Shown here one piece after another: positions 34,479 to 43,403 of a DNA stretch of 64,000 nucleotides. Location of the stretch: contig CAZNOO010000001.1 of NCBI GenBank assembly GCA_964574705.1, positions 1 to 64,000 on the forward strand, in the 5' to 3' direction. The DNA is from JAHIVB01 sp964574705. Its GTDB lineage: Bacteria > Bacillota_I > Bacilli_A > Izemoplasmatales > Hujiaoplasmataceae. A model generated the notes under the pieces. It worked only from the letters and a program-made list of their open reading frames with translations. It did no database searches and was not told where the DNA came from. Numbering within the stretch: the stretch's first letter is position 1; every line of letters begins with the position of its first letter. The position numbers were made by a program, and so were the translations under genes.

Positions 34479-35338
34479 TTATTCTGAAACTTTTTCTTCA
34501 GGTTTTTCCTGAATGACTTCTTCCTCAACTGGCTCAGGAGCAACTTCTTTAACTGGCTCAGGAGCAACTTCTTTAACAGGCTCAGGAGCAACTTCTTTAA
34601 CNNNNNNNNNNNNNNNNNNNNNNNNNNNNNNNNNNNNNNNNNNNNNNNNNNNNNNNNNNNNNNNNNNNNNNNNNNNNNNNNNNNNNNNNNNNNNNNNNNN
34701 NCAGGCTCAGGAGCAACTTCTTTAACAGGCTCAGGAGCAACTTCTTTAACAGGCTCAGGAGCAACTTCTTTAACAGGCTCTGGTTCTTTTGGTTCTTCAA
34801 CAACCACTTCAACCACTTCAACTGGTTGAGAAGGAACTACTTCTGAAACGACTTCAACATTCGGATTGATTTTAAATAATTTGACGAGAAGTTTTTCAGG
34901 AATCGTAGGTTTGAAATGAAGAATTGCCATCGCCGCAATCAATATAAGATCTAAAAAGAATCCAAGTCCAAGGCTGAAATTAACATAACTAGGAGTATCA
35001 GATTTGTCAACGCTCATAATCAAAAGGAAAAACAAAAACAACACGGCTGCTATTATTAAGTTCACAAGATAAATCGTTTTTGCCAATGCGACTTTGTTCA
35101 TCAAAATCATGAAAAGATACACGATACCGATTCCCAAAAAGACGATGAAATAGATAAACCATGCCTTCATGTTGAACAATGTGAATCTAGCTGTGATTCC
35201 AAGTGCAGATGCACTATAGAATGGAATCATGATTGAAATGAAGAAAAGGAAACTAACGGCATATTTAGTGGCAGTAAGGAAAAAGAAAAGCGGTTGCTCT
35301 TTCTTAAGCATCATTGCTTGGTCAAGTAGTTTTTTCAA
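34479..35338 (-). CDS. Four-helix membrane protein with EPVKEVAP repeat tail, interrupted by a gap
   Basis: On the minus strand GGGAGG lies eight bases before the TTG at 35338, which I take as start. Four hydrophobic segments (about residues 20-125) are followed by a Pro/Glu/Val-rich tail with an eight-residue repeat VKEVAPEP, seen six times and split by the N gap. Beyond the gap the natural frame continues VEEEVIQEKPEEKVSE and stops at 34479-34481. Reading straight through 100 N gives a false Leu/Lys-rich frame; a gap of 24n-1 bases restores the reading. The tail may span a cell-surface layer or be a flexible cytoplasmic linker. Family unknown. Confidence 0.7.
34531..34775 (-). repeat. 24-bp coding tandem repeat
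   Basis: Units of 24 bp (GGCTCAGGAGCAACTTCTTT plus AACA on the + strand) start at 34531, 34555, 34579, 34704, 34728 and 34752; one copy has a single T/A change. They encode VKEVAPEP. The N run at 34602-34701 sits within the array, so copy number is unknown. Confidence 0.9.
34602..34701. other. Assembly gap (100 N) inside the repeat array
   Basis: The periodicity on both sides requires a real length of 24n-1 bases. Confidence 0.98.
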
Positions 35339-35542
35339 TTTATTATCCTCCCAAAAAGTTTTGTATATAAAAATAAAATACCACATTTTCATCACTGTGA
35401 AAAGCCAATTTCTAAAAAACATAATAAATATGTTTTAAATTTATAATATTCACACATTTTCCTTACAAGTATCACAAAAAATCGATCATTTGAGATAATA
35501 AATAAGAATTACCATTACTTGTATTTTAAAGAGTGAATTGAG

Positions 35543-35620
35543 TTGAGTTCTTTGACCAAATAAGGTAAAATATGGTTATCAAAGTTTATGCCGTGCTGCA
35601 TCACTGGACACGGTTTTTTT
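35543..35620 (+). promoter_or_regulatory. Promoter and leader hairpin of the MATE gene
   Basis: TTGAGT (35543-35548), 17-base spacer, TAAAAT (35566-35571). The leader then holds CCGTG (35591-35595) and CACGG (35609-35613) followed by seven T (35614-35620), a terminator-like hairpin before the ribosome site. This could be an attenuator. Confidence 0.45.
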
Positions 35621-35638
35621 AATAAAAAGGAATTCATT

Positions 35639-36994
35639 ATGAAACGATTGTTCGGAGACCGTGCTTTTTACAAGAATCTATTTATCGTCGCAGCTCCAAT
35701 CGTTGTTCAGCAACTCATTACTTCGTCCGTACAGTTAGTGGACAATGTGATGGTCGGAAGACTTGGTGAACTTGCGATTGGAAGCGTATCAGTTGTCAAT
35801 CAACTGTTTTTTGTGGTTATTTTGATCACATTCGGTGCGATGGGAGGAGCGGGCGTATATACGGCTCAGTACTTTGGGTCGAAGGACTATCCAAAACTCA
35901 AACAAACCTTTCGTTTTAAGATTTTGATTGGTCTAGCCATTGCATTGCTCAGTTTCTTTGCATTCACATTATTTGGAAAAATGTTGATTAGTCAATTCTC
36001 AACGAATACTCAGATTATTGCATATGGAGTTGATTATTATAGTATTATCAAGTGGAGTATGTTTCCATGGGCAATCTCAGTCGCCATCTCTAATTCATTT
36101 AGAGAAACAGGAATTACAAAGCCACTCCTTAATATTTCGATTGTAGCGATTATCACGAATACGGTATTGAATTACATTTTAATTTTTGGCAAGTTTGGAG
36201 CTCCTGCACTTGGTATCACAGGCGCAGCCATTGCCACATTGATTTCAAGAGTTGTTGAATTTGGGTTAATGACGTTGCTTCTATTAAGGAGAGGTCAACA
36301 TTTTTCAACGCGAGTCACTTCTGTGTTTAAAATTGATAAAACACTATTTTGGGCGATTGTCGTTATGGCAATTCCGCTGACTTTAAATGAAACCTTGTGG
36401 TCGACGGGACAAGCAATGTTTTTACAAGCTTATTCAACAAGGGGGGAGAACGCACTGGCAGCGATGAATATCGCCGGGGCAATTTCTCAACTTGTCTTCA
36501 TTACGTTTGGAGGAATCGGTACCGCCGTCGCCGTATTGGTTGGGAACACTCTTGGCAGGAATGAATTGAAAGAAGCCAAGGAGAATGCCATAAAACTCGT
36601 TACTTTCGCTGTTTTGTTTGCTTTTTTAACGGGAATCATTTTAATTATTCTCAGTTTCTTCGTGTTAGGAATATACGACGTGGGAGAAGAAACGAAGCAA
36701 ATTGCAAAATTCGTCATTCGAATCAATGGTATTTTTATACCGGTTTATTCTTTCAATGTCGCGATGTATTTTACTTTAAGAGCCGGAGGAGATACGAGAA
36801 GTACTTTGATGATGGATGCAGGGTACATGTGGGTCATCTCCGTTCCAATTGCCATTCTCTTATCGAGACTTACAAATTTACCAGTCACAATCTTGTTTTT
36901 AATCGTTCAACTCCTAGATATTCCAAAGATGTTTTTTGCAGTATCGAGATATCGCAAGGAGCATTGGGTCAAGAATTTGGCGATTGCGGAATAA
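35639..36994 (+). CDS. MATE-family multidrug efflux transporter
   Basis: AAAGGAATTC precedes ATG 35639 (451 aa), preferred to upstream in-frame codons. Twelve hydrophobic segments in two similar halves; the first starts IAAPIVVQQLITSSVQLVDNVMVGRLG, the classic MATE opening, and the second around AIPLTLNETLWSTGQAMFLQAYS. NorM-type exporters expel drugs or toxic cations in exchange for Na+ or H+. It has its own promoter and a hairpin in the leader. Confidence 0.92.
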   Translation: MKRLFGDRAFYKNLFIVAAPIVVQQLITSSVQLVDNVMVGRLGELAIGSVSVVNQLFFVVILITFGAMGGAGVYTAQYFGSKDYPKLKQTFRFKILIGLAIALLSFFAFTLFGKMLISQFSTNTQIIAYGVDYYSIIKWSMFPWAISVAISNSFRETGITKPLLNISIVAIITNTVLNYILIFGKFGAPALGITGAAIATLISRVVEFGLMTLLLLRRGQHFSTRVTSVFKIDKTLFWAIVVMAIPLTLNETLWSTGQAMFLQAYSTRGENALAAMNIAGAISQLVFITFGGIGTAVAVLVGNTLGRNELKEAKENAIKLVTFAVLFAFLTGIILIILSFFVLGIYDVGEETKQIAKFVIRINGIFIPVYSFNVAMYFTLRAGGDTRSTLMMDAGYMWVISVPIAILLSRLTNLPVTILFLIVQLLDIPKMFFAVSRYRKEHWVKNLAIAE

Positions 36995-37034
36995 ATACCA
37001 ATATGTTAAAATAACATGAAGGAGTGTGTTAGAT

Positions 37035-38267
37035 ATGAATCAGAATTTGTTAGAAAAATATGCTAAATTAACTGTTGTTACTGGAGCGAATGTTCAAAAA
37101 GATCAACTTGTTGTTGTTCGCGGAACCACAGAGACCAAAGAATTGGTGAGATTGATCGCGGAAGAAGCATACCTGGCAGGCGCTAAAAGAGTTCAAGTCG
37201 AGTGGAGCGATGACTTCGTTTCAAAATCAGGATATAAGTACATGAGTTTGGAAACCTTGGAAAAAGTACCCTCCTGGTTTATTGAAGAATATCACATGTT
37301 TGTTAACGAAGGAGCTTGTTTTATCAATATTAGTTCTCCAATCCCGGGTTTAAACAAAGACATTGATGCATCGAAAATGCAAAAAGCTCAAATTGCACTT
37401 CAAAAAGAGCTTGTTTTCTACAGAAACTATATGATGGGAAATAAATCACAATGGACCATCGTTGCTTATCCAAACGCTTATTGGGCAAAACAAGTATTCC
37501 CTGATTTGAATGAAGAAGATGCACTTCAAAAAATGTGGGATTCCATTTTTAAGGCTTGCAGAGTCTTGGAAGACACTTCTCCAATTGATGAATGGAATCG
37601 CCACAACGAGACTTTTATCGCACATAATAAAATTTTAAATGACTTGCAATTCGAGTCCATCCATTTTACCAACAGTCTAGGAACGAATTTAACGGTTCAA
37701 CTGGTAGAAAACCATGTTTGGGCAGGGGGAGGCGAAGAAACGCCAGGAGGTGTTTATTTCAATCCGAACATTCCAACCGAAGAAACTTTCACCATGCCTT
37801 ATAAATATGGTACACAGGGAAAAGTTGTTTCGACAAAGCCTCTCAATTATCAAGGGAAGCTGATCGAAGATTTCTGGATGGTCTTCAAAGACGGTAAAGT
37901 CGTTGAATATGGTGCAAAAAAAGAAGAAGATGCTTTAAAGAGTTTAATCGATTTTGACGAGGGAAGTTGTTATCTTGGCGAAGTTGCTTTGATCTCTCAT
38001 GATTCGCCGATATCGAATTTAAATATTTTATTCTTAAATACTCTTTTTGATGAAAATGCTTCTTGTCATCTTGCGCTTGGAATGGCATTCCCAATGAATG
38101 TTCAAAACGGCAACGATATGACACTCGATGAACTGAAAAAAATAGGATACAATTATTCGATGTCTCACACTGATTTCATGTTTGGAAGTAGCGACATGAC
38201 GATTGTTGGAAAGAAAAAAGACGGAACGCTCGTTAAAGTATTTGAAAAAGGTAATTTTGTAATCTAA
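37035..38267 (+). CDS. pepS: M29-family aminopeptidase (AmpS/PepS type)
   Basis: AAGGAG ten bases ahead of ATG 37035 is better than the GTG at 37026. The 410-residue length and the sequence match thermophilic-type M29 metallo-aminopeptidases: NLLEKYAKLTVVTGANVQKDQ at the N-terminus, LGTNLTVQL, TPGGVYFNPNIPTEE, and near the end LFDENASCHLALGMAFP and SHTDFMFGSSDM with the metal-binding Glu, His and Asp residues. It removes N-terminal residues from cytoplasmic peptides. It follows the MATE gene by 40 bases and is closed by a hairpin. Confidence 0.92.
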   Translation: MNQNLLEKYAKLTVVTGANVQKDQLVVVRGTTETKELVRLIAEEAYLAGAKRVQVEWSDDFVSKSGYKYMSLETLEKVPSWFIEEYHMFVNEGACFINISSPIPGLNKDIDASKMQKAQIALQKELVFYRNYMMGNKSQWTIVAYPNAYWAKQVFPDLNEEDALQKMWDSIFKACRVLEDTSPIDEWNRHNETFIAHNKILNDLQFESIHFTNSLGTNLTVQLVENHVWAGGGEETPGGVYFNPNIPTEETFTMPYKYGTQGKVVSTKPLNYQGKLIEDFWMVFKDGKVVEYGAKKEEDALKSLIDFDEGSCYLGEVALISHDSPISNLNILFLNTLFDENASCHLALGMAFPMNVQNGNDMTLDELKKIGYNYSMSHTDFMFGSSDMTIVGKKKDGTLVKVFEKGNFVI

Positions 38268-38272
38268 TTAAT

Positions 38273-38300
38273 AAAGCGCTGAAAATTTCAGTGCTTTTTC
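38273..38300 (+). terminator. Rho-independent terminator
   Basis: AAAGC-CTGAAA and TTTCAG-GCTTT arms with one mismatch, then T run. Confidence 0.75.
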
Positions 38301-38377
38301 TTTCGATTCAAGTTATTTACTATCTTCCGCCAATACGTTATACTTGTAATGATGAATCTTTATGATGGGGTGATTAT

Positions 38378-40081
38378 ATGTTATATCCAGTAATGAATCA
38401 ATATAGAACGATCGTATCGCTCAATGGGATGTGGGATTTTGACTTTGTGAGCAATGACTATTTGCCGACAAAACCACTCGTTTCATCAAGGTTAATGAGT
38501 GTTCCATCAAGTTATAATGACATTGGAGTAACGTCTGAATTCAGAGATTATGTTGGAATTGTCGCTTATGAAAAGTCGATTTCGATTCCAAATGTTTTGT
38601 TAAATGAAAACATTCATCTCCGGATCGGAAGTGCGAGTCATCAAACAAGAGTTTACATTGATGGGAAGTTATTAGGAGAACACATTGGTGGTTTCCTTCC
38701 GATGGACTTTTCTCTATCTGAAAATAACTTCAAATCTTCTGAAATTCGGATCACCATATTAGTTGACAATCGACTCGATTTTCAGTCGTTTCCAATGGGA
38801 GAAATCATCCAAAAAGACGGCGTTGAAAAACAAATTATCAATTACGATTTCTTCAACTATTCGGGCATCCATAGGGATGTTCTCTTGTACACGACGCCAA
38901 AAAAGGCAATTAAAAACATTGAACTTGATTATTCCTTAACAAAAGGGAAAGCGGTTATTTTCTTCTCTGTCGACACGGATTCAAATCTAAAAACAATTCA
39001 AGCATATGATCCTTTTGGGAAACTTGTATGTACATCGAACGTTAATAAAGGGATTCTGACAATTGAAAATCCAATTCTTTGGGGAATTGGAAAAGGAAAT
39101 CTTTATAAAATAAAGGTATCGACTACGGAAGACGAATACACGCTTAGAATCGGACTACGTGAAATTGTAGTTGAAAAGGACAAAATTCTTTTAAATGGAG
39201 AGAAGATTTACTTGAAAGGATTTGGAAAACATGAAGACTTCTTCTTATCTGGAAAAGGGAATAATTCTTCAGTAAACTTACGTGATTTTGAACTGATGAA
39301 ATGGATCCATGCGAATTCTTTTAGAACAAGTCATTATCCCTATGCAGAAGAAATTTATGACTTAGCTGATGAATATGGCGTTTTAGTCATCGATGAGGTT
39401 CCTGCCGTAGGTTTCAATTTTTGGAATCAACGGAAGGTTTATACGCCAGAAGTCGCAAATTCAGCGACTTTGGAAGAACATAAGTTGGAAGTAAAAGCAT
39501 TAATCGATCGGGACCGATTCCACCCATCGGTAATCATGATCTCGCTTGCGAACGAGGCAAATACCCATGAAGCAAATGCGTTTCCTTACTACAAGTCTTT
39601 GGTAGAATATACTCGGACACTCACTAAACTGCCCCTTACGATTGTTGAGTGGGTCGGACCGTATGAAAATAAAGTAGCTTCCCTTATCGATGTCATCGGT
39701 GTAAATAGATATATTGGATGGTATACTGATTTTGCGGATTTAAATATCGTTGAAGACCAATTAGAAAAAGTGCTTACAGATTATCATAGATTATTTGACA
39801 AACCCATATTATTAAGTGAGTTTGGTGCGGATGCTGAGTCAGGATTTCATTCTCTTCCGAGTCTTGCATTCACAGAAGAATTCCAAGTGGACTTTATTGA
39901 AAAATATACTAAAGTCGCTTCAAAACTGAACTTCATCATCGGAGAACATGTATGGAATTTTGCAGATTTCATGACAAAGCAAGGATTAACACGGTTCATC
40001 GGTAACAAAAAAGGAATTTTTACGAGAGATCGCCAACCAAAAATGGTTGCACACTATTTAAGAAAGCATTGGAAAGAATAA
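38378..40081 (+). CDS. uidA: GH2 beta-glucuronidase
   Basis: GGGGTGA precedes ATG 38378. The 567 residues show the GH2 order: sugar-binding jelly roll with MWDFDF and VPSSYND, immunoglobulin-like domain, TIM barrel with GFGKHEDFFLSGKG and SFRTSHYPYAEE. Acid/base E393 (LANEANTH) and nucleophile E481 (LLSEFGAD) are present. The NxK motif that binds the glucuronate carboxylate is seen as N543-K-K545 in FIGNKKGIF, so beta-glucuronidase is favoured over beta-galactosidase. No signal peptide, so it acts on imported glucuronides. No uronate pathway or transporter gene lies beside it. Confidence 0.92.
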   Translation: MLYPVMNQYRTIVSLNGMWDFDFVSNDYLPTKPLVSSRLMSVPSSYNDIGVTSEFRDYVGIVAYEKSISIPNVLLNENIHLRIGSASHQTRVYIDGKLLGEHIGGFLPMDFSLSENNFKSSEIRITILVDNRLDFQSFPMGEIIQKDGVEKQIINYDFFNYSGIHRDVLLYTTPKKAIKNIELDYSLTKGKAVIFFSVDTDSNLKTIQAYDPFGKLVCTSNVNKGILTIENPILWGIGKGNLYKIKVSTTEDEYTLRIGLREIVVEKDKILLNGEKIYLKGFGKHEDFFLSGKGNNSSVNLRDFELMKWIHANSFRTSHYPYAEEIYDLADEYGVLVIDEVPAVGFNFWNQRKVYTPEVANSATLEEHKLEVKALIDRDRFHPSVIMISLANEANTHEANAFPYYKSLVEYTRTLTKLPLTIVEWVGPYENKVASLIDVIGVNRYIGWYTDFADLNIVEDQLEKVLTDYHRLFDKPILLSEFGADAESGFHSLPSLAFTEEFQVDFIEKYTKVASKLNFIIGEHVWNFADFMTKQGLTRFIGNKKGIFTRDRQPKMVAHYLRKHWKE

Positions 40082-40103
40082 ATATTGAACCCTAATCGAA
40101 AAG

Positions 40104-40128
40104 AAACGGATAATTTCCGTTTTTTTTG
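40104..40128 (+). terminator. Rho-independent terminator
   Basis: AAACGGA, five-base loop, TCCGTTT and T run after the glucuronidase gene. Confidence 0.8.
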
Positions 40129-40332
40129 AATTAAATCGTTGTCTTCATCATGATATTGTTCAGCCATTTTTTATGATTATTACGAACAATTGTACAAGAA
40201 ACAGAAACAGAAATAATACTTATTATAATATATTATAAAAATGAACACTTGTTTATTAAATCTATACAGTATAGAAAATCATTTTTGAAACCGCTATCAA
40301 GTGAAATTTCTGTAAAAATAGAGGGTTGAATA
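40129..40332. other. AT-rich intergenic region ahead of the fatty acid operon
   Basis: Very AT-rich with no gene or ribosome site. It leads into the acpP promoter. Nothing else recognised. Confidence 0.4.
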
Positions 40333-40386
40333 TTGACAAACAGATAGTGTATGATAAACTAGTTGATAGATTATTTGAACTTCAAA
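40333..40386 (+). promoter_or_regulatory. Promoter of the fatty acid operon with FabT-like operator
   Basis: TTGACA (40333-40338), 16-base spacer, extended -10 TGATAAACT (TAAACT at 40355-40360). Just downstream is the palindrome TTTGAACTTCAAA (40374-40386), which fits the TTTGA-N3-TCAAA core of FabT boxes known from FabK-containing Bacillota. A MarR-type FabT repressor gene is not in the window. Confidence 0.6.
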
Positions 40387-40461
40387 CTATTCAAATTGGA
40401 TAGTGGAACCTATCATTTTAAAATAATCAAAAACCAACAAGAGAATTCATAGGAGGCAACA

Positions 40462-40686
40462 ATGTTTGAAAAATTAGCCGATTTAATCGCAAATGAATTA
40501 AGTGTATCAAAATCTGCAATCAAAAGAGAAACGTCCTTACAAGATGACCTAGGTGCTGATTCATTAGACGCAGTAGAACTCGTAATGACGATTGAAGAAG
40601 AATTCAATGTAACTATACCTGAAGATGTCGCATCAAATTTAAGAACCGTTGGCGACATTATGACATTCTTGGAAAACAATCTTTAA
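40462..40686 (+). CDS. acpP: Acyl carrier protein
   Basis: AGGAGG precedes ATG 40462. 74 residues, normal length, acidic. The phosphopantetheine attachment site is S34 in GADSLDAVELVM. It carries growing acyl chains for all Fab enzymes encoded downstream. A terminator hairpin right after it (40694-40722) suggests most transcripts stop here, which would give an excess of ACP over the enzymes. Confidence 0.96.
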   Translation: MFEKLADLIANELSVSKSAIKRETSLQDDLGADSLDAVELVMTIEEEFNVTIPEDVASNLRTVGDIMTFLENNL

Positions 40687-40693
40687 TTGCACC

Positions 40694-40722
40694 AAAAATA
40701 GACGATGCAGTCGTCTATTTTT
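40694..40722 (+). terminator. Intra-operon terminator after acpP
   Basis: AAAATAGACGA, short loop, TCGTCTATTTT and more T, between acpP and accB. Confidence 0.75.
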
Positions 40723-40755
40723 TATAAAGCCACACAATAGAAAAGGAGAACTCAG

Positions 40756-41190
40756 ATGAAATATCAGGACGTGCTTCAAATTATCAAAGATTTTGAAGCT
40801 TCTTCACTGACGTCTCTGGAACTTGAAATTGAAGACATCAAAGTCAAAATGTCTAAAGAAGTTCCACACAAACAGACACCAGTCTATGCAAAACAAGAAT
40901 ATCCACAAGACCCTTTTATGGAAACACAAAAAGTTGAACCAATCAAAGGACATGATGTCAAAAGCCCGTTGGTTGGAACCTTTTTCGCTGCATCCAGCCC
41001 TGACACAGAACCATTCATTCGTGTTGGAGATGTTGTGAATAAAGGAGATACCCTTTGTATCATTGAAGCTATGAAAATTATGAACGAGATTACCGCACCC
41101 GTTTCCGGTACAATTTTGGCTATCAAAGCCAAAAATGGAGACGCCATTGGCTTTGATCAAGTGTTGGTAACCATCGACGATGCAGAATAA
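40756..41190 (+). CDS. accB: Biotin carboxyl carrier protein of acetyl-CoA carboxylase
   Basis: AAAGGAGA precedes ATG 40756. 144 residues: a helical N-terminus, a linker rich in Gln/Pro/Lys, and a biotinyl domain (about 70-144) with the biotin-accepting K107 in EAMKIMNEI. It shuttles carboxybiotin between AccC and AccAD. The last 11 bases overlap accC. Confidence 0.95.
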   Translation: MKYQDVLQIIKDFEASSLTSLELEIEDIKVKMSKEVPHKQTPVYAKQEYPQDPFMETQKVEPIKGHDVKSPLVGTFFAASSPDTEPFIRVGDVVNKGDTLCIIEAMKIMNEITAPVSGTILAIKAKNGDAIGFDQVLVTIDDAE

Positions 41191-42535
41191 AGTATTAATC
41201 GCCAACCGCGGCGAAATCGCATTAAGAATCATCAGGGCTTGCAAGGAACTCGGAATCAAAACAGTCGCGGTCTATTCTAAAGCGGATGAAAATAGTCTGC
41301 AAGTCAAATTTGCAGATGAATCCATTTGCATTGGGGGCGACAGGAGTTACGAATCATATTTGAATGTGAACCGAATCCTAAGTGCTGCCATCTCTACTGG
41401 ATGCAACGCCATACATCCTGGATACGGTTTTTTGTCTGAAAATGAGAAGTTTGCTAAAATCATTGAAGAGTGCCACATCAACTTCATCGGACCAAAAAGC
41501 GAAGTCATCGCACTCTTAGGAAATAAATCGACTGCAAGAAAAATGGCAAAACAATTTCATATTCCTATAATTGAAGGCTCCGATGGAATTATCCGTAATG
41601 CCGATGAAGGACAAGTAATAGCGGATAAGATCGGATATCCCGTTTTAATCAAAGCCATGAGTGGCGGGGGCGGGAAAGGGATGATGATTGTCAAAAAATC
41701 AGAAGATTTTGCTAAGGCATATCATCAAACTCAAATGGAAGCAAAAGCGAATTTTGGCGATGAATCAGTCTATCTAGAACGGTTTATAGAAAGCGCAAGA
41801 CATATTGAAATCCAAGTCATTGGAGACAACTTTGGAAATGTCGTTCACCTAGGTGAGAGAGATTGCTCGATGCAAAGAAGAAACCAGAAAGTAATTGAAG
41901 AGTCACCATCTCCAGTTATGACACCGATGATGAGAAGAGCGATGGGACAAGCAGCGATTCGCCTTGCCAAAGGCGTGGGATATACCAATGCAGGTACTGT
42001 TGAATTTGTCGTTGATCCAGAAGGGAAATTCTATTTCATTGAAATGAATACTCGAATTCAGGTCGAGCACCCTGTCACAGAACTTCAAACCGGAATCGAT
42101 CTTGTTAAAGAACAAATCAAGATTGCCTATGGAAACGAACTCTCTTTTAAACAAAAAGACGTCGTTTTCGAAGGACATACCATTGAGTGCAGAATCAACG
42201 CAGAAGACCCTACAGCAAACTTCAGACCTTCGCCAGGGCAAATCAAGAATATTGTTTTTCCAGGCGGAAATGGAGTTCGGCTCGATACACATATCTATGG
42301 AGGATACGTTGTACCTCCATTCTATGATTCCATGCTTGCAAAACTGATTGTACATGCACCTACTAGAAAAGAAGCAATTCGGAAAATGCGAGTGGCATTA
42401 GAACAATTCATCATTGATGGAATTGTAACAAATATCGATTTTTTATACGTATTGATGCATAACGCAGAATTCGTAAAAGGAATTTATGACACAAAATTCA
42501 TACAGAAGGTCGTAGAGGAGGAACGAAATGGATAA
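41180..42535 (+). CDS. accC: Biotin carboxylase subunit of acetyl-CoA carboxylase
   Basis: 451 residues, typical. N-terminal LIANRGEIALRIIRACKELG, GYGFLSEN, ATP-grasp glycine loop GGGGKGMM, active-site MNTRIQVEHPVTE and C-terminal barrel-sandwich region FRPSPGQI. It carboxylates biotin on AccB with ATP and bicarbonate. The start lies inside accB and the end overlaps accD by eight bases. Confidence 0.96.
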   Translation: MQNKVLIANRGEIALRIIRACKELGIKTVAVYSKADENSLQVKFADESICIGGDRSYESYLNVNRILSAAISTGCNAIHPGYGFLSENEKFAKIIEECHINFIGPKSEVIALLGNKSTARKMAKQFHIPIIEGSDGIIRNADEGQVIADKIGYPVLIKAMSGGGGKGMMIVKKSEDFAKAYHQTQMEAKANFGDESVYLERFIESARHIEIQVIGDNFGNVVHLGERDCSMQRRNQKVIEESPSPVMTPMMRRAMGQAAIRLAKGVGYTNAGTVEFVVDPEGKFYFIEMNTRIQVEHPVTELQTGIDLVKEQIKIAYGNELSFKQKDVVFEGHTIECRINAEDPTANFRPSPGQIKNIVFPGGNGVRLDTHIYGGYVVPPFYDSMLAKLIVHAPTRKEAIRKMRVALEQFIIDGIVTNIDFLYVLMHNAEFVKGIYDTKFIQKVVEEERNG

Positions 42536-43397
42536 TTTTTTTGAACAACATCGGTTAAAAAGAGAATCATTTAAAGAAATATACCGAAAAAAAACAGACT
42601 TATCAATCAAAATCAGCATTCCGGACCATTTGTTTGTCAAATGCGACGGTTGTAATGAGTTAATCTATACCAAAGATTTAGAAACCGCTTTTTATGTATG
42701 CCCTCAGTGTGGACATTATTTTACACTGACAGCGAGAAAAAGAATCGAAATGACGATTGATGAAGGAACTTTCCAAGAACTGGACGCTTTTTTGTTAACA
42801 GCGAATCCGCTCGAGTTCGAAGGATATACTGAAAAAATCAAAAAATATCAAAATGAATGTGACGAACTTGAAGCATTTGTTTCAGGAATCGCAACGATTT
42901 ATAACCATAAAGTTGCCATTGGTGCGCTTGACAGTCATTTCATGATGGGTAGCATGGGAAGTGTCGTCGGGGAAAAAGTCACAAGACTCGTTGAGTTTGC
43001 GACAAAGAATAAATTACCATTGATAATTTACAGTGCTTCTGGTGGAGCGAGAATGCAAGAAGGTATTTTTTCTTTAATGCAAATGGCTAAAACCAGTGCC
43101 GCTTTAAGCAGACATGGAAAAGCTGGACTTCTCTATATCAGTGTATTAACGCATCCGACAACGGGTGGAGTTGCGGCAAGTTTTGCAACACTTGGAGATA
43201 TTAACATTGCCGAAGAAGGAGCATTGATTGGTTTTGCTGGACAACGTGTCATCAAACAAACGATTGGTCAAGATCTTCCTGTCGGTTTTCAAACAGCAGA
43301 ATTTCAACTCGAAAAAGGAATGCTTGACATGGTCGTCAAAAGAAAAGAAATGAAAAAGACGCTTGTTAAACTTCTTCATTTTCACGTAGGGAGTTAG
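42528..43397 (+). CDS. accD: Acetyl-CoA carboxylase carboxyltransferase beta subunit
   Basis: AGGAGGA lies before ATG 42528 in the end of accC. 289 residues: N-terminal four-Cys zinc ribbon (CDGC ... CPQC), then the crotonase-fold carboxyltransferase with SASGGARMQEG and GGVAASFATLGD. It pairs with AccA to move the carboxyl group to acetyl-CoA, giving malonyl-CoA. Confidence 0.96.
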   Translation: MDNFFEQHRLKRESFKEIYRKKTDLSIKISIPDHLFVKCDGCNELIYTKDLETAFYVCPQCGHYFTLTARKRIEMTIDEGTFQELDAFLLTANPLEFEGYTEKIKKYQNECDELEAFVSGIATIYNHKVAIGALDSHFMMGSMGSVVGEKVTRLVEFATKNKLPLIIYSASGGARMQEGIFSLMQMAKTSAALSRHGKAGLLYISVLTHPTTGGVAASFATLGDINIAEEGALIGFAGQRVIKQTIGQDLPVGFQTAEFQLEKGMLDMVVKRKEMKKTLVKLLHFHVGS

Positions 43398-43403
43398 ACT
43401 CCT

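Noticed and set aside
34531..34775. CRISPR-like array of 24-bp units
   Set aside because: Units are contiguous without spacers and encode an in-frame VKEVAPEP repeat; no cas genes nearby.
40804..41259. Long antisense frame across accB
   Set aside because: Shadow of conserved coding sequence on the other strand; no ribosome site or family match.
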